This document shows, piece by piece, positions 38,345 through 50,606 of a stretch of 64,000 nucleotides of DNA. Origin of the DNA: Oreocharis arfaki (taxonomy: Eukaryota; Chordata; Aves; Passeriformes; Paramythiidae); assembly GCA_013398015.1 (NCBI GenBank), contig VZRR01013459.1:1-64000 (forward strand), written 5' to 3'. Position 1 is the stretch's first letter, and each line of letters begins with the position of its first letter. The position numbers were made by a program, and so were the translations under genes. Below the pieces are notes generated by a model that was not told the origin of the DNA, made no database searches, and saw only the letters and a list, made by a program, of their open reading frames with translations.

Positions 38345-39168
38345 GTACTTTGTGCTGCTGCTTTATTCTGTAACATTGTATATCATGAATACAAAATTAT
38401 AAAGCAAATTAAACAGAATCCTGCTCAAAGCAAAATATAAACCCAAAATAATACTGAAATTGAAACACGGGGGAATATATACCAAAATTTTTCACCCTAT
38501 GTTGTCAAAATAAAAATGGGGTAGAGTTCCCCCATGCATAACACATTACCATGTATTTCTGTTCCCCCGTCCACTCATTTGAACACTATGTTTTAATATA
38601 TTGAAATACTGCTTAGGTGTTTATTTTAAAAATTAAGAAATGTTTAGGAAATGACACAGTTTAGCCAGTGGCAAATAAGTGAAATTAAAAGTTGGCCTTC
38701 TGCCACTGAAAACAGAGACATGCTCCTAATGTGTTGACTCAAAGCTCATAACATTTCTGGCAAATGAAGCATGAAACATATTGTCAGATAAGTAAAGACT
38801 GTTACATCCAGAAAACTACTCTACAGGAATGTTAAGATTCCAAGTCAAGCACTGAGAAGTTAATAATTGCTGGGATTAAATTGCCTAAGTAATATTAATT
38901 CAACCTACTTGTACATGTTATGATGTTCTTTAATTACATGATAATTGCAATACCTATTAAGTGCACAGAACATAGTGAGGGCAAGATCCAACTGCTAGTC
39001 TAGCTCTGTCTGGAATCTTTCCATCCAGTCATTCACTGTTCTTCCATTTGGCCAGATGCTTGGACCTTGCGGGGTTGCCTCGATGACATCCTTCTGGGAG
39101 GAGGTGGTGGGAGGCACACGTCTCTCCTTGCAGCCGGGCTCAGAGCCAGAAGTCATGGTGCCAACATA
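38345..39168 (-). CDS. Candidate 3'-terminal exon: about 57 codons plus 3' UTR
   Basis: On the minus strand GGATTTCTTTTTGCAG, a good pyrimidine-rich acceptor, ends at 39169. The exon then opens with two bases of a split codon and reads about 57 residues to a TAG at 38997-38995. The coding part is markedly GC-richer than its flanks and contains CpGs. The peptide is hydrophilic, begins YVGTMTSGSEPGCKERR and ends TVNDWMERFQTELD. After the stop come about 650 bases of AT-rich sequence with AATAAA at 38625-38620 and at 38367-38362. The second signal is followed by a T/G-rich stretch (TTGCGTGTTCTT), the layout of a 3' UTR with a cleavage site near 38345. An internal ATG in a good context (GGCACCATGA) could instead start a 53-residue protein. 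I do not recognise the family. A chance block with these signals remains possible. Confidence 0.42.
38362..38367 (-). terminator. Polyadenylation signal of the candidate gene
   Basis: AATAAA on the minus strand, within ACAGAATAAAGCAGCAG, with a GT-rich element about 25-35 bases further on. A second AATAAA at 38625-38620 would give a shorter UTR. Confidence 0.45.
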
Positions 39169-39189
39169 ACCTGCAAAAAGAAATCCCAA

Positions 39190-41424
39190 GGGCAGGAGCT
39201 AGTCCTACATCTACAGAGCTTTGCTCACCTGATTTATTGCATGAGTCTGCTTGTGGGAACACTTGATATATTTTTACAGAAGCTGAAAGGTGTCAGTGAA
39301 TAAAACAGAGGCTTTCAAGAAGAGAAAGGGCAATATTAGTAGTACAAGAAACTGAAAAACACTGCAATATTGAATCGGCCCTTATCTCAGTTTCTGTCAC
39401 AGAGTTCTTCATGCGAAGGTGATCAAATACTTTTTATTAACTTTCTCACAACTGCCTACTACCAATCCCAGCACTAGCTATAAGAAATGGAAAGAGAACT
39501 TCTTCAAGAAAATCATCCTTAAGTATTATAATAGTACTAACAATAGGACTGAATTCAAAGATTGGGAATAAATACTTGTACTGTATTTAATACATTAATC
39601 TGAGAAAAAGTATAGAACAGTGAGCCATGTAGTAGCTGTTGTCTGATCATCCCACGAAGGAGGCTGTGCAAGAAATGGGCAGCAGTGTCATTAGAGACTG
39701 CCATAATGATCATGTACAAAGAGTTGATTCGTAACACCCTTAATTCTGACTATTTTCACTTCTGTGAGGGATTCTTTGTTTTTCTGTGTTCCATTATGCA
39801 TGGTGATCTTTAACATGGGAAGCTGAGGGAAGGAGCAGGGGAAGTAATGCCTCTCCACAATTGCAGGGCCAACAAGAAGACTGGAAACTTCAGAACTCAG
39901 CAAAGACCTCAGTCATCGGGGATGTCCATGCTTGCAGTGGTTGGCTATTACCTAGTGTTAAGCCACACATTTTAGCAGTGGTTTTTGCAGCAGTGTTTCA
40001 TTGCACTACAGAGGGACCCAGCACTGCTTCTTTTCTTCCCAGATTTCTTAAGAGAGCAATTTCATCACTTGTCTATAGACATGGTTATTTCTGCTTCTCA
40101 GCCCTCTCCTGCTCCCTTCTGCTTTCATCCAGACCCCCAGCTTCCGACCTCTCTCAACATATGCCTTTTGTTTCCTTGTCTCTCTTTCCCCTTGGATCAG
40201 ATTCTTTCCTGTACTGCCAGGACACCAATGTGAATGGCATGCCTGATGGATAGAAACTGGTTTTCTGTCTTAGCTCTGGACTAATGGCATGACAGAACTA
40301 CTCCATCCCTTGCAGCATTTCTCCCAGGGAAACATATGCATATTTCCAGTATTCTCAGCCACAAGCATTTAAAATATCAGAATGCAGACCACAACAGATC
40401 ATGAAACTGCCTTCACAGTCATAAGACTGTGTTAAAAAATCTCCAAAATCCAAACTTCTGTTGTTCTTTTTATTAGACATTTTGGGGTTTATTTATTCTC
40501 AATTTTTTTAAGATTTCCACAAGTAATTACACTATGTATTCAGGCTTTTCATTATAATAGAAAGTTCTGAAAACCTTCTCTTAAAAATATTGATAACTAA
40601 AATTTTCTTAAGCTCAGCAGGACTTCAGAAGCTGTCATTTTAAGAACATAAAGTGGTGCAGGAGGTGGGCTGGAACCAAGAGCATTGTTAGCTCTGCCCC
40701 TTGTCCATCACACAGGAGCTGTGTGGGCACAAGGCATGCTCAAGGCCCAGAGGATCCTTGGAAAAATTAGCTGCCAGGCTTCAGCTAGCTGTCTGGAGCA
40801 TGTGGCAATGTGCTTTCCAGAGCAGTCTCCATCAACATTTTAATTGACAGAGATTTTTGTAGCAAGAAACCTCCTGAGCATGCCTCTGCTCCAAGCAGCA
40901 AGGATGACAGACTTCTTTCATGAAGCAGCTGAAAGGATTTTTACACGGAGAACACCTTTTTAACCTTAATACTATTCCTGGAAATGGGCGAAGCATTTAA
41001 GGTGACACTCTCTAGAAGAACTCAGCCTGAAGTGAGCAAACAACATGACATACTTCGGGGTGAACAACTGAAATATGGCAAACTTCTGAGCAACTCAAAA
41101 TAAAAGTTACTGGGGGGGAAAACATTGGGCAATAAGGCATTGTTACCATCCGTGTTTTACATGAGGTGAACTTGGGAATTCCATATTCACTTTAAAGTTT
41201 GTTTCAACACTTAGCTGTGTGTTGATACCATGAGGCTATGTTTATATACTTCAGTTATATTACCGGATTTAAATACCTAATTTTAATTATGTATCTGAAA
41301 GAATCTGTTCTTTCATATTAATGGATGTTTCTTTTATTTTAAACCCCATCTTTAAACGTCATTTCAGGACATTATCCTACTCTAAAATTCTGGATTATAC
41401 CAAGATATCCTTCTGATCGACTGT
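39190..41424. other. Noncoding DNA, presumed intron or intergenic
   Basis: If the candidate terminal exon is real, this is its last intron on the minus strand. A 130-codon plus-strand frame at 39861-40253 starts from TTG, is hydrophobic and pyrimidine-driven, and has no motif; it is not called. No repeat family seen. Confidence 0.5.
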
Positions 41425-41451
41425 ACTACTCAAAATCGCATTTTGAGTAGT
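41425..41451. repeat. Perfect 12-bp hairpin with 3-base loop
   Basis: ACTACTCAAAAT (41425-41436), loop CGC, then ATTTTGAGTAGT (41440-41451). All 12 positions pair. The element stands alone; no similar arm is seen nearby. Confidence 0.95.
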
Positions 41452-44400
41452 GTCACTTTGGAAAATCTCCTTTACATAATGGGAGTTGACAGCTTCAAGA
41501 ATGGAGAAAAACGGGCAATATATATTTGATAAGCTTGGAATTTACCCTTCTTGACTGTTTTCTGCTTATTTGTATACAGATCTGAATTCAGCTGGTAATT
41601 AAATTTCTTCATACATTATGGGTATCACAGGTTCATTTACAATCCAATGTTTGAAAATTTTCGAATCTCTGAAATGACGATGGGCCAAACCCTACCCTAT
41701 CCCTCTGGACTAAATCCAAAATAGTTCCATGAAGAAAATGGACACCTGAAGACCTGGAATTCAGACTCAGCCCAATGAACTCACTTCCAGATTCACATTA
41801 AGGAAAGGCTGACAGCTCAGTGAAGCATCTAGCTGTGAATACAATCTAATGAATAAAACCATGGTTCAAATTAGGTAGTAGGAGGACTTAACAGATGACT
41901 CTTGTGGTACTTGTGTCACACTAGTATTATATTCCAAACATGACTTTCTTTTTCTGCTTCACCTCTGAATCTGTCCCAGATATAGAATACTTAAACCTTT
42001 GTATCCTATAAACCTACAGTTGGAGCTCTCATAAACCGCGAAGAATTACATCAGTCTTCTACACACAACTCTTAAAGCTATTGAATGCCTACAGTATGCT
42101 GCACACAAGTGATAAAAGTGTGTATGTGTGACACTATGTCTGCTTGGTAGCGGAAAAGGAGAGAGAGATGCTGAAATACCCAATTCTACTATTAAATAAT
42201 GACTTGCTTATGAGACTCACTGACCTATTAAATACAAACATCTGGTCTAGGTGTTCAGGATCCAAATGAATTACCCACCAAAGACTAACCAGGCATATCA
42301 GACCTCAACTCACTCCCAGCAACCAAATCACCCAATATTTCACTTGTGGAAAAAGTTAATGTTTTGTTAAAGTGGGGCTAGTCACATAAAAGTTTTTTCC
42401 AGTACTGACAATAAGGCTTTATGATTTGTGTTACTGTATTCGTCAGCTGTGTTCTGTTGCTATTCTACTAAGCTTACCAAGAGCTTCAGATTTCTCATGA
42501 CTGTCCTCAATCACTCTGTGATCCCATCTGACAGGAAATGATAATTTTCGTAATTACCATAAATGATAATTCATGATAAGGTCCTGTGGGAGCTGGGAAA
42601 GAACAAAACTCAGAACTATGGAGAAGGGGTTGTTCATCACTTGAATTTAAGGCACACTTTTGTGTGAATCAGTATTAAACAAGAACTTGTGCATGGTGTT
42701 GAAGGAGTTGTGATAAATGGTAGTGCCAAAGACTTTCCTGATACTAATCTGAGACCCTATTATTTGTAATTGTTCTATTTTTATTACTCTAATGGGCATG
42801 TGCCAGACTTGGTTCACCACTTACATGTCTTGTTGTGGCCATGCCACAGAAGCCTCAGTGTTGCTCTCTGACAGAACAGCTCAAATCTCCGTGCCTGCTG
42901 ATGGCTGAAGAGGAAGAATCATCAGTATGCCTCTCTTTGCTCTTACCTTGTCTGATATCTATTCTCAACACATTGTTTTCTTGCTGCTCTATGGATCACT
43001 GAGAGACAATTAGCCTTGCCTTCGGGAAGGCAGAAATCAGACCACTGGCTCTGTGTTGCAGAGAACAAAGAAGAAAGTGTGTGCCACTGCTGGGTGTTTG
43101 GCACTTGATGAAATAATGTTTTCTCAGAAGCCTGCATTGAGCCTGCCTCCCTGGCAGGGGAAAAGCTGTGCCTGTGTGAAAACCAGGTGGCTGCAATTCC
43201 TGTCTAGCCATGCTTAGGTCTCAATTATCCAGTAAGGCATCCGTGTCTCCTGTGGTCCTGGGTCCTTTAACCCAGGGGGAGAGACTGGATTTTTCAAGTT
43301 AGAGAACATGCACTGGCTGCAGTAGTCATAGCAAATCTCCTGCCTCCAGCAGGTGAGCTGAATGGCTTTTTCTAACAGGAGCAGCAGTTGGCTCCTGGCA
43401 CTACCTGCAGAATAACATCTGCTAGGAGCCTGGCAGAGAGCAGTGGGAAGAGTTGGCTCTGTGGATTATAAACCTCAGATGCCTTCTTACCCAAATTTTG
43501 TCACTTTCTCCTGCTAGTGAGCCAAATGTTGCTTAAAGAGGAAGGAGTATGTTCTCTCACAGAAAAATCATCATTGGAAGGAAACTCTTAACCCTGATGT
43601 TAACATAGTTAAGCTCTCCTTTGTCCTGGTGAAGGAATGCAGAGCTGTGTGTGAGGATGGGGAATAGAGAACAGGTGGAAATATACTTCAGCAAATGCAT
43701 GACATCTGCCTTCTTACATATTCTCTGAGACCTGTTTTGCTAATGACTGTACATAATTTTCTTTCCTCTTCCACCTCCAGCCATCTTCCTTCTGACCTCC
43801 ACAGCTTATTCTAAACCTTAATTTTCATCTTCTGGCAATGCTTTGTAAAGATGGTCGACATGCTCACTAGTCTATCGGGGAGAAACTTGCAGAAAAGTGG
43901 ATGCAAAAGAACAATGTTGAAGGAAAAAGTCATTGGTACTGCCATACTAACTAGTTCCATCTTCTCTTTGTGTGTTTTATCCAATATATTTTATCCACTT
44001 ATTTTAGATTGCTGGCATGCTGGAGCGGGAACTGCATTTTACTATGGCTTTTTAAAACTACACTGAAATTGCAAAGAAAACAGTTTACATCAATCAGGAG
44101 ACTTGAAAATTATTTCAGAAAGAGGGATGTCGCTGTACTTTTTTGGGGACCTCAAGTAAATTTTCTGTTACTAAACCAATAAAACCTAGGCTGTAATGCA
44201 AAATTAGCAATTCATTGTGTGCTTTTCAACAAAAGTTGTGCATGAAGGCGGAGCCGTAGTTAAGAAAGCTTTAAGCTCCTCACAGTCAATTGTCATCAAC
44301 AGCAGTGCAGAAATGACTGTATTTACAGACAGAAAAACTTCTCAGATAAACACATTAATAGCTGTTTTACATTTCCTGTTGTTGCTGTTCCTGTTTTCCA

Positions 44401-45324
44401 GTTACTCTTCAAACAGGTTAATTTGAAAATGCTAAGAGGTGGCTTAGCATTGTGCCACAAAATGCTATACAAGGTCCCCAAATAAAAATACGTAAGGCTA
44501 AGCTAGTTTAGTAACCTAATTTGATAACTTGTATTTACATATACTTATGGACAATGCAATAAACCTAAACAATTCACATACTAGAGATGTTTTTCCTCCA
44601 TGAATCTGTTTTCAATAGCTGATTTGTTTAACCAACAAAAACAACTCTCTTATTAAATCATGTATAATTTTGGAACTTGGGTTGAAACATTCCCACAATA
44701 TTTGGTGCAGATGTTATAAAGTTGTAAAAATGTGCAAAATACCCTGTTTTAAAGCGGGTTATTTTAGGATTAGGAGCAACATGGGTAAACTGAATGAATG
44801 TCAAACACACTATAAATTATGAAAACATTGAGCAACTGCTTTTTACCTTATTTGCCTTTGTGTTGAGGGTAACAAGTACTGGGACAACTGTGAATCTGCT
44901 TGATCACACATCACCTGACACAGAATTTTGAAATACTATGGATTAAGGTCTAACACTGATGCATACAAAGTCATTGGACAAAATCGTTGTCCTGTAGGTA
45001 CCACCATTTGTTAGGTATCATCAGTGTTTCTTCTCGTGTGATTGAGTTTCTTCAATGTTTATATGCCCAGTCCCTGCATCTGCTTCTTCCCTTCATCGAG
45101 TAGAATTCAGGAACCAGGAGGACTAGAGGCTTCACCCTGCACCTCCCTCCCAGCTCCCTTTCCTTCTCCCAGTTTTGCTGCGTGGCAAAGGGAAGGTTGT
45201 TCATTACTGCACCAAAATCTTCAGAAGGAATCTACTGTTTCCCTCAAGTATGGTCAACCAGCCTTACAGCTCTGAGGGCAGAAACAACTCTTTCTTAATT
45301 TCGACCTGACTGATTCTCGCTTAC
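41452..45324. other. Noncoding DNA with a GC-richer patch
   Basis: No gene recognised. 42840-43480 is somewhat GC-richer and includes a small perfect inverted repeat, CCTGGGT (43257-43263) and ACCCAGG (43270-43276), around a 6-base loop. Open frames of about 70 codons occur in several overlapping phases near 42943-43211 and 43851-44426 without motifs. Confidence 0.45.
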
Positions 45325-45542
45325 CTGAGATACCAGGTCTAATACTTTGGGCCACATTCACACTCTGAGCAAACCTGAGCAAGATAGGTTGAAGGGCCAT
45401 GCTCTTAATACCACGAAGTGAGGTTTGAGGATTGTGATAATAAATTAAATAGGGCAGCCTCTCATTTTGTATCCTGTTCCTGTAGCTGGGCACAGTGGAG
45501 GGGTCATGCAATTCGTCACTGATGCTGGGACACATCCTTGAA
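45325..45542 (-). other. Possible internal exon, minus strand
   Basis: A 218-base segment is open on the minus strand between a modest acceptor (CTACATTACAG) and a near-consensus donor (CTCAG then GTAAGC). The donor splits a codon after its first base, which is the phase required by the candidate terminal exon at 39168. The peptide is not recognised and the acceptor lacks a strong pyrimidine tract. Length is typical for an internal exon, but the agreement in phase has a one-in-three chance of being accidental. Confidence 0.2.
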
Positions 45543-48500
45543 CTGTAATGTAGTTTCAATTATGTTTGGAATATGATCATTTGTAAAACTCCTTCTGAAA
45601 ATATTGACTGAGTGAACCATGAAAAATTGTTTATGAGCTGTGCATGTCAGGGAGCACAAGCTCTTAGACCTGGGGCTGCCTTTAAGATGCTGTTCGGGGC
45701 ATTTCTGTGCCCAACCCAAAATTTCTTTACAAGCTTCCAATGGGAGAAACAATGTCACAGACTATGCACCAGGGGACAAACTTATGGAACTTCAGTTGAA
45801 GTGGTAGCCTGGTCAGGGGCCTTGGTGAATGAAAAAAATGCAAGGTACTGTGATAACGTCTCAAAATAGATAGTGATTTTGGTTTTCAGTTTAAACATTT
45901 CAGTATTTTGATAAATCATTAAGAAAACACAAAACCTAAATCAGAATGTTTGCTTTTTGCCCTGTGACCAGGTATGGGTGCATCACATATGGATTAAGTA
46001 AAAAGAAGAAAGCCTGTGAGCCACGTGAGTGATTCACTTCACAAACTCTAAGATACAGTCAGACTAAATTTCCCTCTAATTTTGTCCCATACATGCCATA
46101 CAGTAACAGATGAATCATGATTGTGAAACTGCAGTGTCTGTGGGGCAGCCTGTCAGTCTATGTAAGGTGATGGTAAGGGCAAAATTGTGCAGAGGTGCTG
46201 CCTCTGAGTTTGCGAGCTGGAGCACTGATACACACTCCTGCTACATTACCCAGTGCTGGATTTCTCTCTAATGACTGAAATAGCTAAAGGCTCCAGTATG
46301 TTTCAGCCAAACAAAAATTTTGGTAATTTTCACCTTTGGCAGCCACTAGTTCTGTCTATATGTTGCACTAGTGTCTTCAAAGATCCCCCAGATAAATGAA
46401 TGGGAATAGCTGCTCATGGTTAAGCAGCACCCATACTTTCTCTCCTCCCATCTGCCAGCCTTTCCCCAGTCTCCCCTAAACCCCCATCCCCTAGCACATT
46501 CCTAAATTTTTGCTTCTCTCTGTCAGGCAAGCTCTTAAAACAAGTTTCTTCCTCTTTCCTGCCTATGCTATCAAGTGGATCTAGTGTGCGTGAGGACTCC
46601 TGAGAAGTATTTCATGGCCATGGTCATATTTACTCCTGCCAGCTCTACTGAAAGTTATGAAATACCACCACCACTGTTCCCTCAATTCTTGTGCTTCAGA
46701 GAAACCTGCTGACAATTGCTTGAAGGGTGGCTATTTCCCATTGTGCTCCATGACAGTTAAGCCAAATGCCCCCAGGGAGAAGGATGACCTCGTAACTGGT
46801 GAGGAGATGGAGACAAGAGAATCCCATTAAGAACAAAGAGACAGAAATACCACTTGCAAAATCACAGCCCACTGAGGTCGGCTGGGAAAGAATAAGGGGA
46901 GATGGCAGCCATGTTGAAAGGCATCTTCAACAACGCTTTGTTGAACTTCTCTACTGATCAACTTTGTCATGTAGCTTGTTTGCTGATGAAAATTAACACA
47001 AAAATACCAAAATCACAAAATTTTAGAGTTTTTTTTTTTTCAAAAACTAGCAATTCTACAGGGGGGTTAGAATCCTTTTTTTTTTTTTAACAAATGTGGC
47101 CCTCTGATGAGTCCCCGTTTGTGAGTGAAATTATGCAGGGGTCCCCAAACTACTTTAAAGTGTTTCTTGCAAATAATGTGCCAAATACATACTAAAAAGC
47201 GTGTTTTATTCCAAGTAATGCATCTATCTCAAAACAGAAAACCCAAACAAAAACAAAACAATCCTGTGACACCCAGAGACAGTGAATAAATTAATGTGTG
47301 GAGGAAAAAAAAAGGAAGAAAAAGATGCAAAGGCATGGACATATTGTTTATGTTATAACTTTAAAGAACTGATTAGAAAATAAGAATCAACAATTTTATT
47401 TGTTAAAGGGGTTTTTTGCTTTTATAGTGGAAATGATGCTTTATTTATAGGCCTGCCATTAACTGCTGCTAGAACCTAGTGTTCCTTCTCAAAATTAATA
47501 CCTATAAATAACTGACATTGGGGAGAATAAAACCCAGACTCTTGTACACATAGTATTTGTACATCTTCTTTACTTATTTTCTTTGTGTTTTGACCCATGT
47601 AATTTTCCTCTAGATGGCTGGACAAATTTAACTTTAGCAAATTAAAACTTGAGATGACATTTATTTCTGTTAAACAAATATGTAGCTTTGAGAACATAAC
47701 TAAATATGTTGTGAATTACAACTGCAGTGCACTAAGTCGCATACTTACTTGACAGAAATAAATGTTGGCTAGAATCAAATTGTAGAACTCAAAGTGTACT
47801 GCCTTAAAAATAACTAATTAAAAGCCTAGATAATTTCTTTGAGATGGATTGAACCAGGATAAAAGGAAGTGTATCTTTCATATAATTGTATTAGCTTTCA
47901 CACACTCATTTGCAATTTTCACAGAGGAGAAAAAATCAGGAATACTGTTAAAAGCATCTGCTAAGCAGATACTTGTAAAAGAATATGAATCATTTTTGTG
48001 TACAGTACACAGCTTTAAAGGAAGATTTTTGATGCATTAAATGTTGATCCTTGTAATCCTTGTTATCCTTCCTTGTCTCAGCTGTTTATTTCTAGTTACA
48101 AGGTCATTCAGCTCTTTCTGTATCTCATGTTGAATTTTACATCAGAATCATGAAACGTTCATTTCCTTTTCTTTTAGCTGCACAATTTATTAAAAAAAAA
48201 TCCCTAAAAGGTATAGATGCAAATTATTTTGAGCTTTAAGTAAAATCTTAGCGATTTTGGAAAAAAATCTTTCTAATTTTTCTGCCTGAAATCTTGCTTC
48301 CCATGAGACGGATTATAACTTGGCTTTCAGGACCATCCTTATTTAATCGTGTTGTTTTAAGTCCAATATTGAGATAAATTTGGATCTTTTCCCACTTATT
48401 TCACTGAGACATAATCTGTTCCTTGTTGCAATAATTTTTTTTGCCCTGAAAATCTAACTTTCTCCTATGATAATTTCAAAGTAAATTTTTTATGTTAAGT

Positions 48501-49275
48501 TAGATGATCAAGCTGATAAAAAATCTGTGGTCTTACCCAAGCAATGAGCAAATACAACAGTAACATTTTTTGTTTGTTCAAAAAAAAAAATGTTTTGCCA
48601 ATATTGCAGGAAGTACGGGTTTTTTCCTATTACTTTTAGCTCCAGAAATTTAAACTGCGATCCTGAAAGCTGCATGTGCTCTACATCTGCACGATGCAAT
48701 TGCCTTAAGGGGGACCACTCACTTCTTTATCTAAACAGCTCCCTAAGTGTGTTTGCAAGATTGGAGTCTTAGAATATTTTGATTTTAAACAATATGATAG
48801 CATCAATCCATAATCATGACTTGGTGCTGTCACTCATTTAGAGAAATGGAATCTAAATTGTTTCAGCCAGGACTAATCTTTCTCTTGAATGAAAACAATG
48901 GGTTTGGCTTTTTGTTGTTCACAGTGTTGTTTTAGAAGAGGGCTTGGTCACTTTTTGAGAGGGATTATGTGTCATATTGCCCATGATAGCAGTGGACTCA
49001 GTTTGATGACTTTGAAGACCCCCTTCAAACTTGTGCTTATATATGAACCTGGACGGTATTATTGCTGCTTTTTAGATTGATATTTTTTGTTATGTCCAAA
49101 ATTTTAGTTGGTGCATTGCCCTGCACAGCAACACGTGTGTTACACTTATAGTGTAGGCTGATGAGAATTCTCCAAAAGTAACCTGCTAGAAGAGACATTC
49201 TTTGATTAACAAATTTACTGGTATATTCTTGCAATGGCAAATACAGAGCACAACTATATCCACTGCTTTTTTGTC
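45543..49275. other. Noncoding DNA with A- and T-rich tracts
   Basis: Includes T runs near 47030-47040 and 47077-47088, an A-rich patch at 47230-47330 and an A10 run near 48581. None follows a recognisable retrocopy. Open frames are under 90 codons and unrecognised. Confidence 0.5.
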
Positions 49276-49291
49276 TTTTTTTTTTTTTTTT
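49276..49291. repeat. T16 homopolymer
   Basis: A run of 16 T preceded by TTTTTTGTC. It could look like the pyrimidine tract of an acceptor (it is followed by TCTAG), but no open exon of note follows. Confidence 0.9.
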
Positions 49292-50579
49292 CTAGGTTAT
49301 CCTCTTTAAAAAGTGTACTCTGTAGGTGTTCATGTTAGCTGGTATTTCCTTTCAGTGTCTCCAGTAAGTTATCCTTTCATTGTGGGTAAGTAAGAGTTTG
49401 CAAAACTTTGCACCCTTATTCTTAAATTAAATACTGACAAGGAATGGAAGTGTAAAGCATGCTAATAAGCAAGACCTCCCTGTGGGAACCTGTGATAGAA
49501 GACTGTTTCACATTGAGAGGCAGACAGCGCTGTTGACACAGGCTGTCAAAAAGGCTTCATGTCTTTGAAAGAAAATCTTAATCTTCTTTATTCATGTGTG
49601 AACAGGTCCAGGCCTTCATCCCGTAGCTCATACGCATTGACTGTTTAAACTGTGGGTTGCTAGGCTTTGGGTAGGGTTTGTTTGCTTGTGTCTACATTGT
49701 ACGAATGGATGAGGACTGAAAATTAAAATCTGTCTGACACAGAGCACTGCTTTTCTGTCTCTGTTTGAAGAGACATGGCAACCCAGGGCGAAATGAAAAG
49801 GAATTTTATTGAGCGCAAAAACCGCTCAGTGTTTAAATGTTGGACGCAGGAACTGAATGGTCAATTTGGGAGGCTTGTAGGTTGTTTATAGACATTGGGA
49901 TGGCTGTCAATCACAGTACAATGGTGAAATTTGTGTTGGGAAAAAAGTGCTTTTTAGTGGCTGAACTCCTGTTTCCTGTTAAAATGCTCACATCAACAAA
50001 CAAAAAGAGGTTTTGTCTGAAGTTTACAAGCAAGAAAATTTCAGAAGAACAGAGATGCTGCTACTGTTGTGGCATCTTTTGATCATTGCGGCACTGACTA
50101 TTTAACATTTAAAACCAAATTTTACAGAGAAAGATCCTATTGCTCTGTGGATCAGATTCTGATCTACTTCTGTGGCTTATAAATCAGGAATAAAATTCAG
50201 GAATATGTCAATTAAATGAATGACATTATGCTACTGAAAAGCATTATGACAGTGGATTCTGAGACTTTGTGTATGTCTGTGCTGCTGAAACTTTACTTAG
50301 ATGTTTTACATGTTCTTTATATGTTTATAAATCAATAACGAGGAGAAGCAGAAGATAAATAGCACCTATAAAAAAGTAATCTCTTCCAGCACTTGTTAGT
50401 AACAAGTAGAGAAAAGGGCCTTATTTCAGAAGCAACTTTCCCCTTTCCATTTAGTGTTACAGCTAACTGGAAGCATTTTGCTACTTCATTTTACAGAAGC
50501 TGGTATTATCTCAGCTATAAAATTCCACCCTGAAACCTGGCCAAATGTCAAACTTGCCACTATAGGCTTTGGAATAATT
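49292..50579. other. AT-rich noncoding DNA
   Basis: No feature recognised; an 81-codon plus-strand frame at 49837-50082 has no motif or splice support. Confidence 0.5.
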
Positions 50580-50606
50580 AAAAAAAAAAAAAAAAAGAGA
50601 GAGAGA
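50580..50606. repeat. A17 run followed by (GA)n
   Basis: Seventeen A are followed by GAGAGAGAGA. No gene-like sequence precedes it, so it is a simple repeat rather than the tail of a processed pseudogene. Confidence 0.9.

Noticed and set aside
39861..40253. 130-codon plus-strand ORF
   Set aside because: Starts from TTG, overlaps an alternative 82-codon frame, Leu/Ser/Phe-rich because of pyrimidine-rich DNA; no recognised domain.
50580..50606. Poly(A) run as the tail of a processed pseudogene
   Set aside because: The preceding sequence has no gene-like frame, and no flanking duplication was seen.
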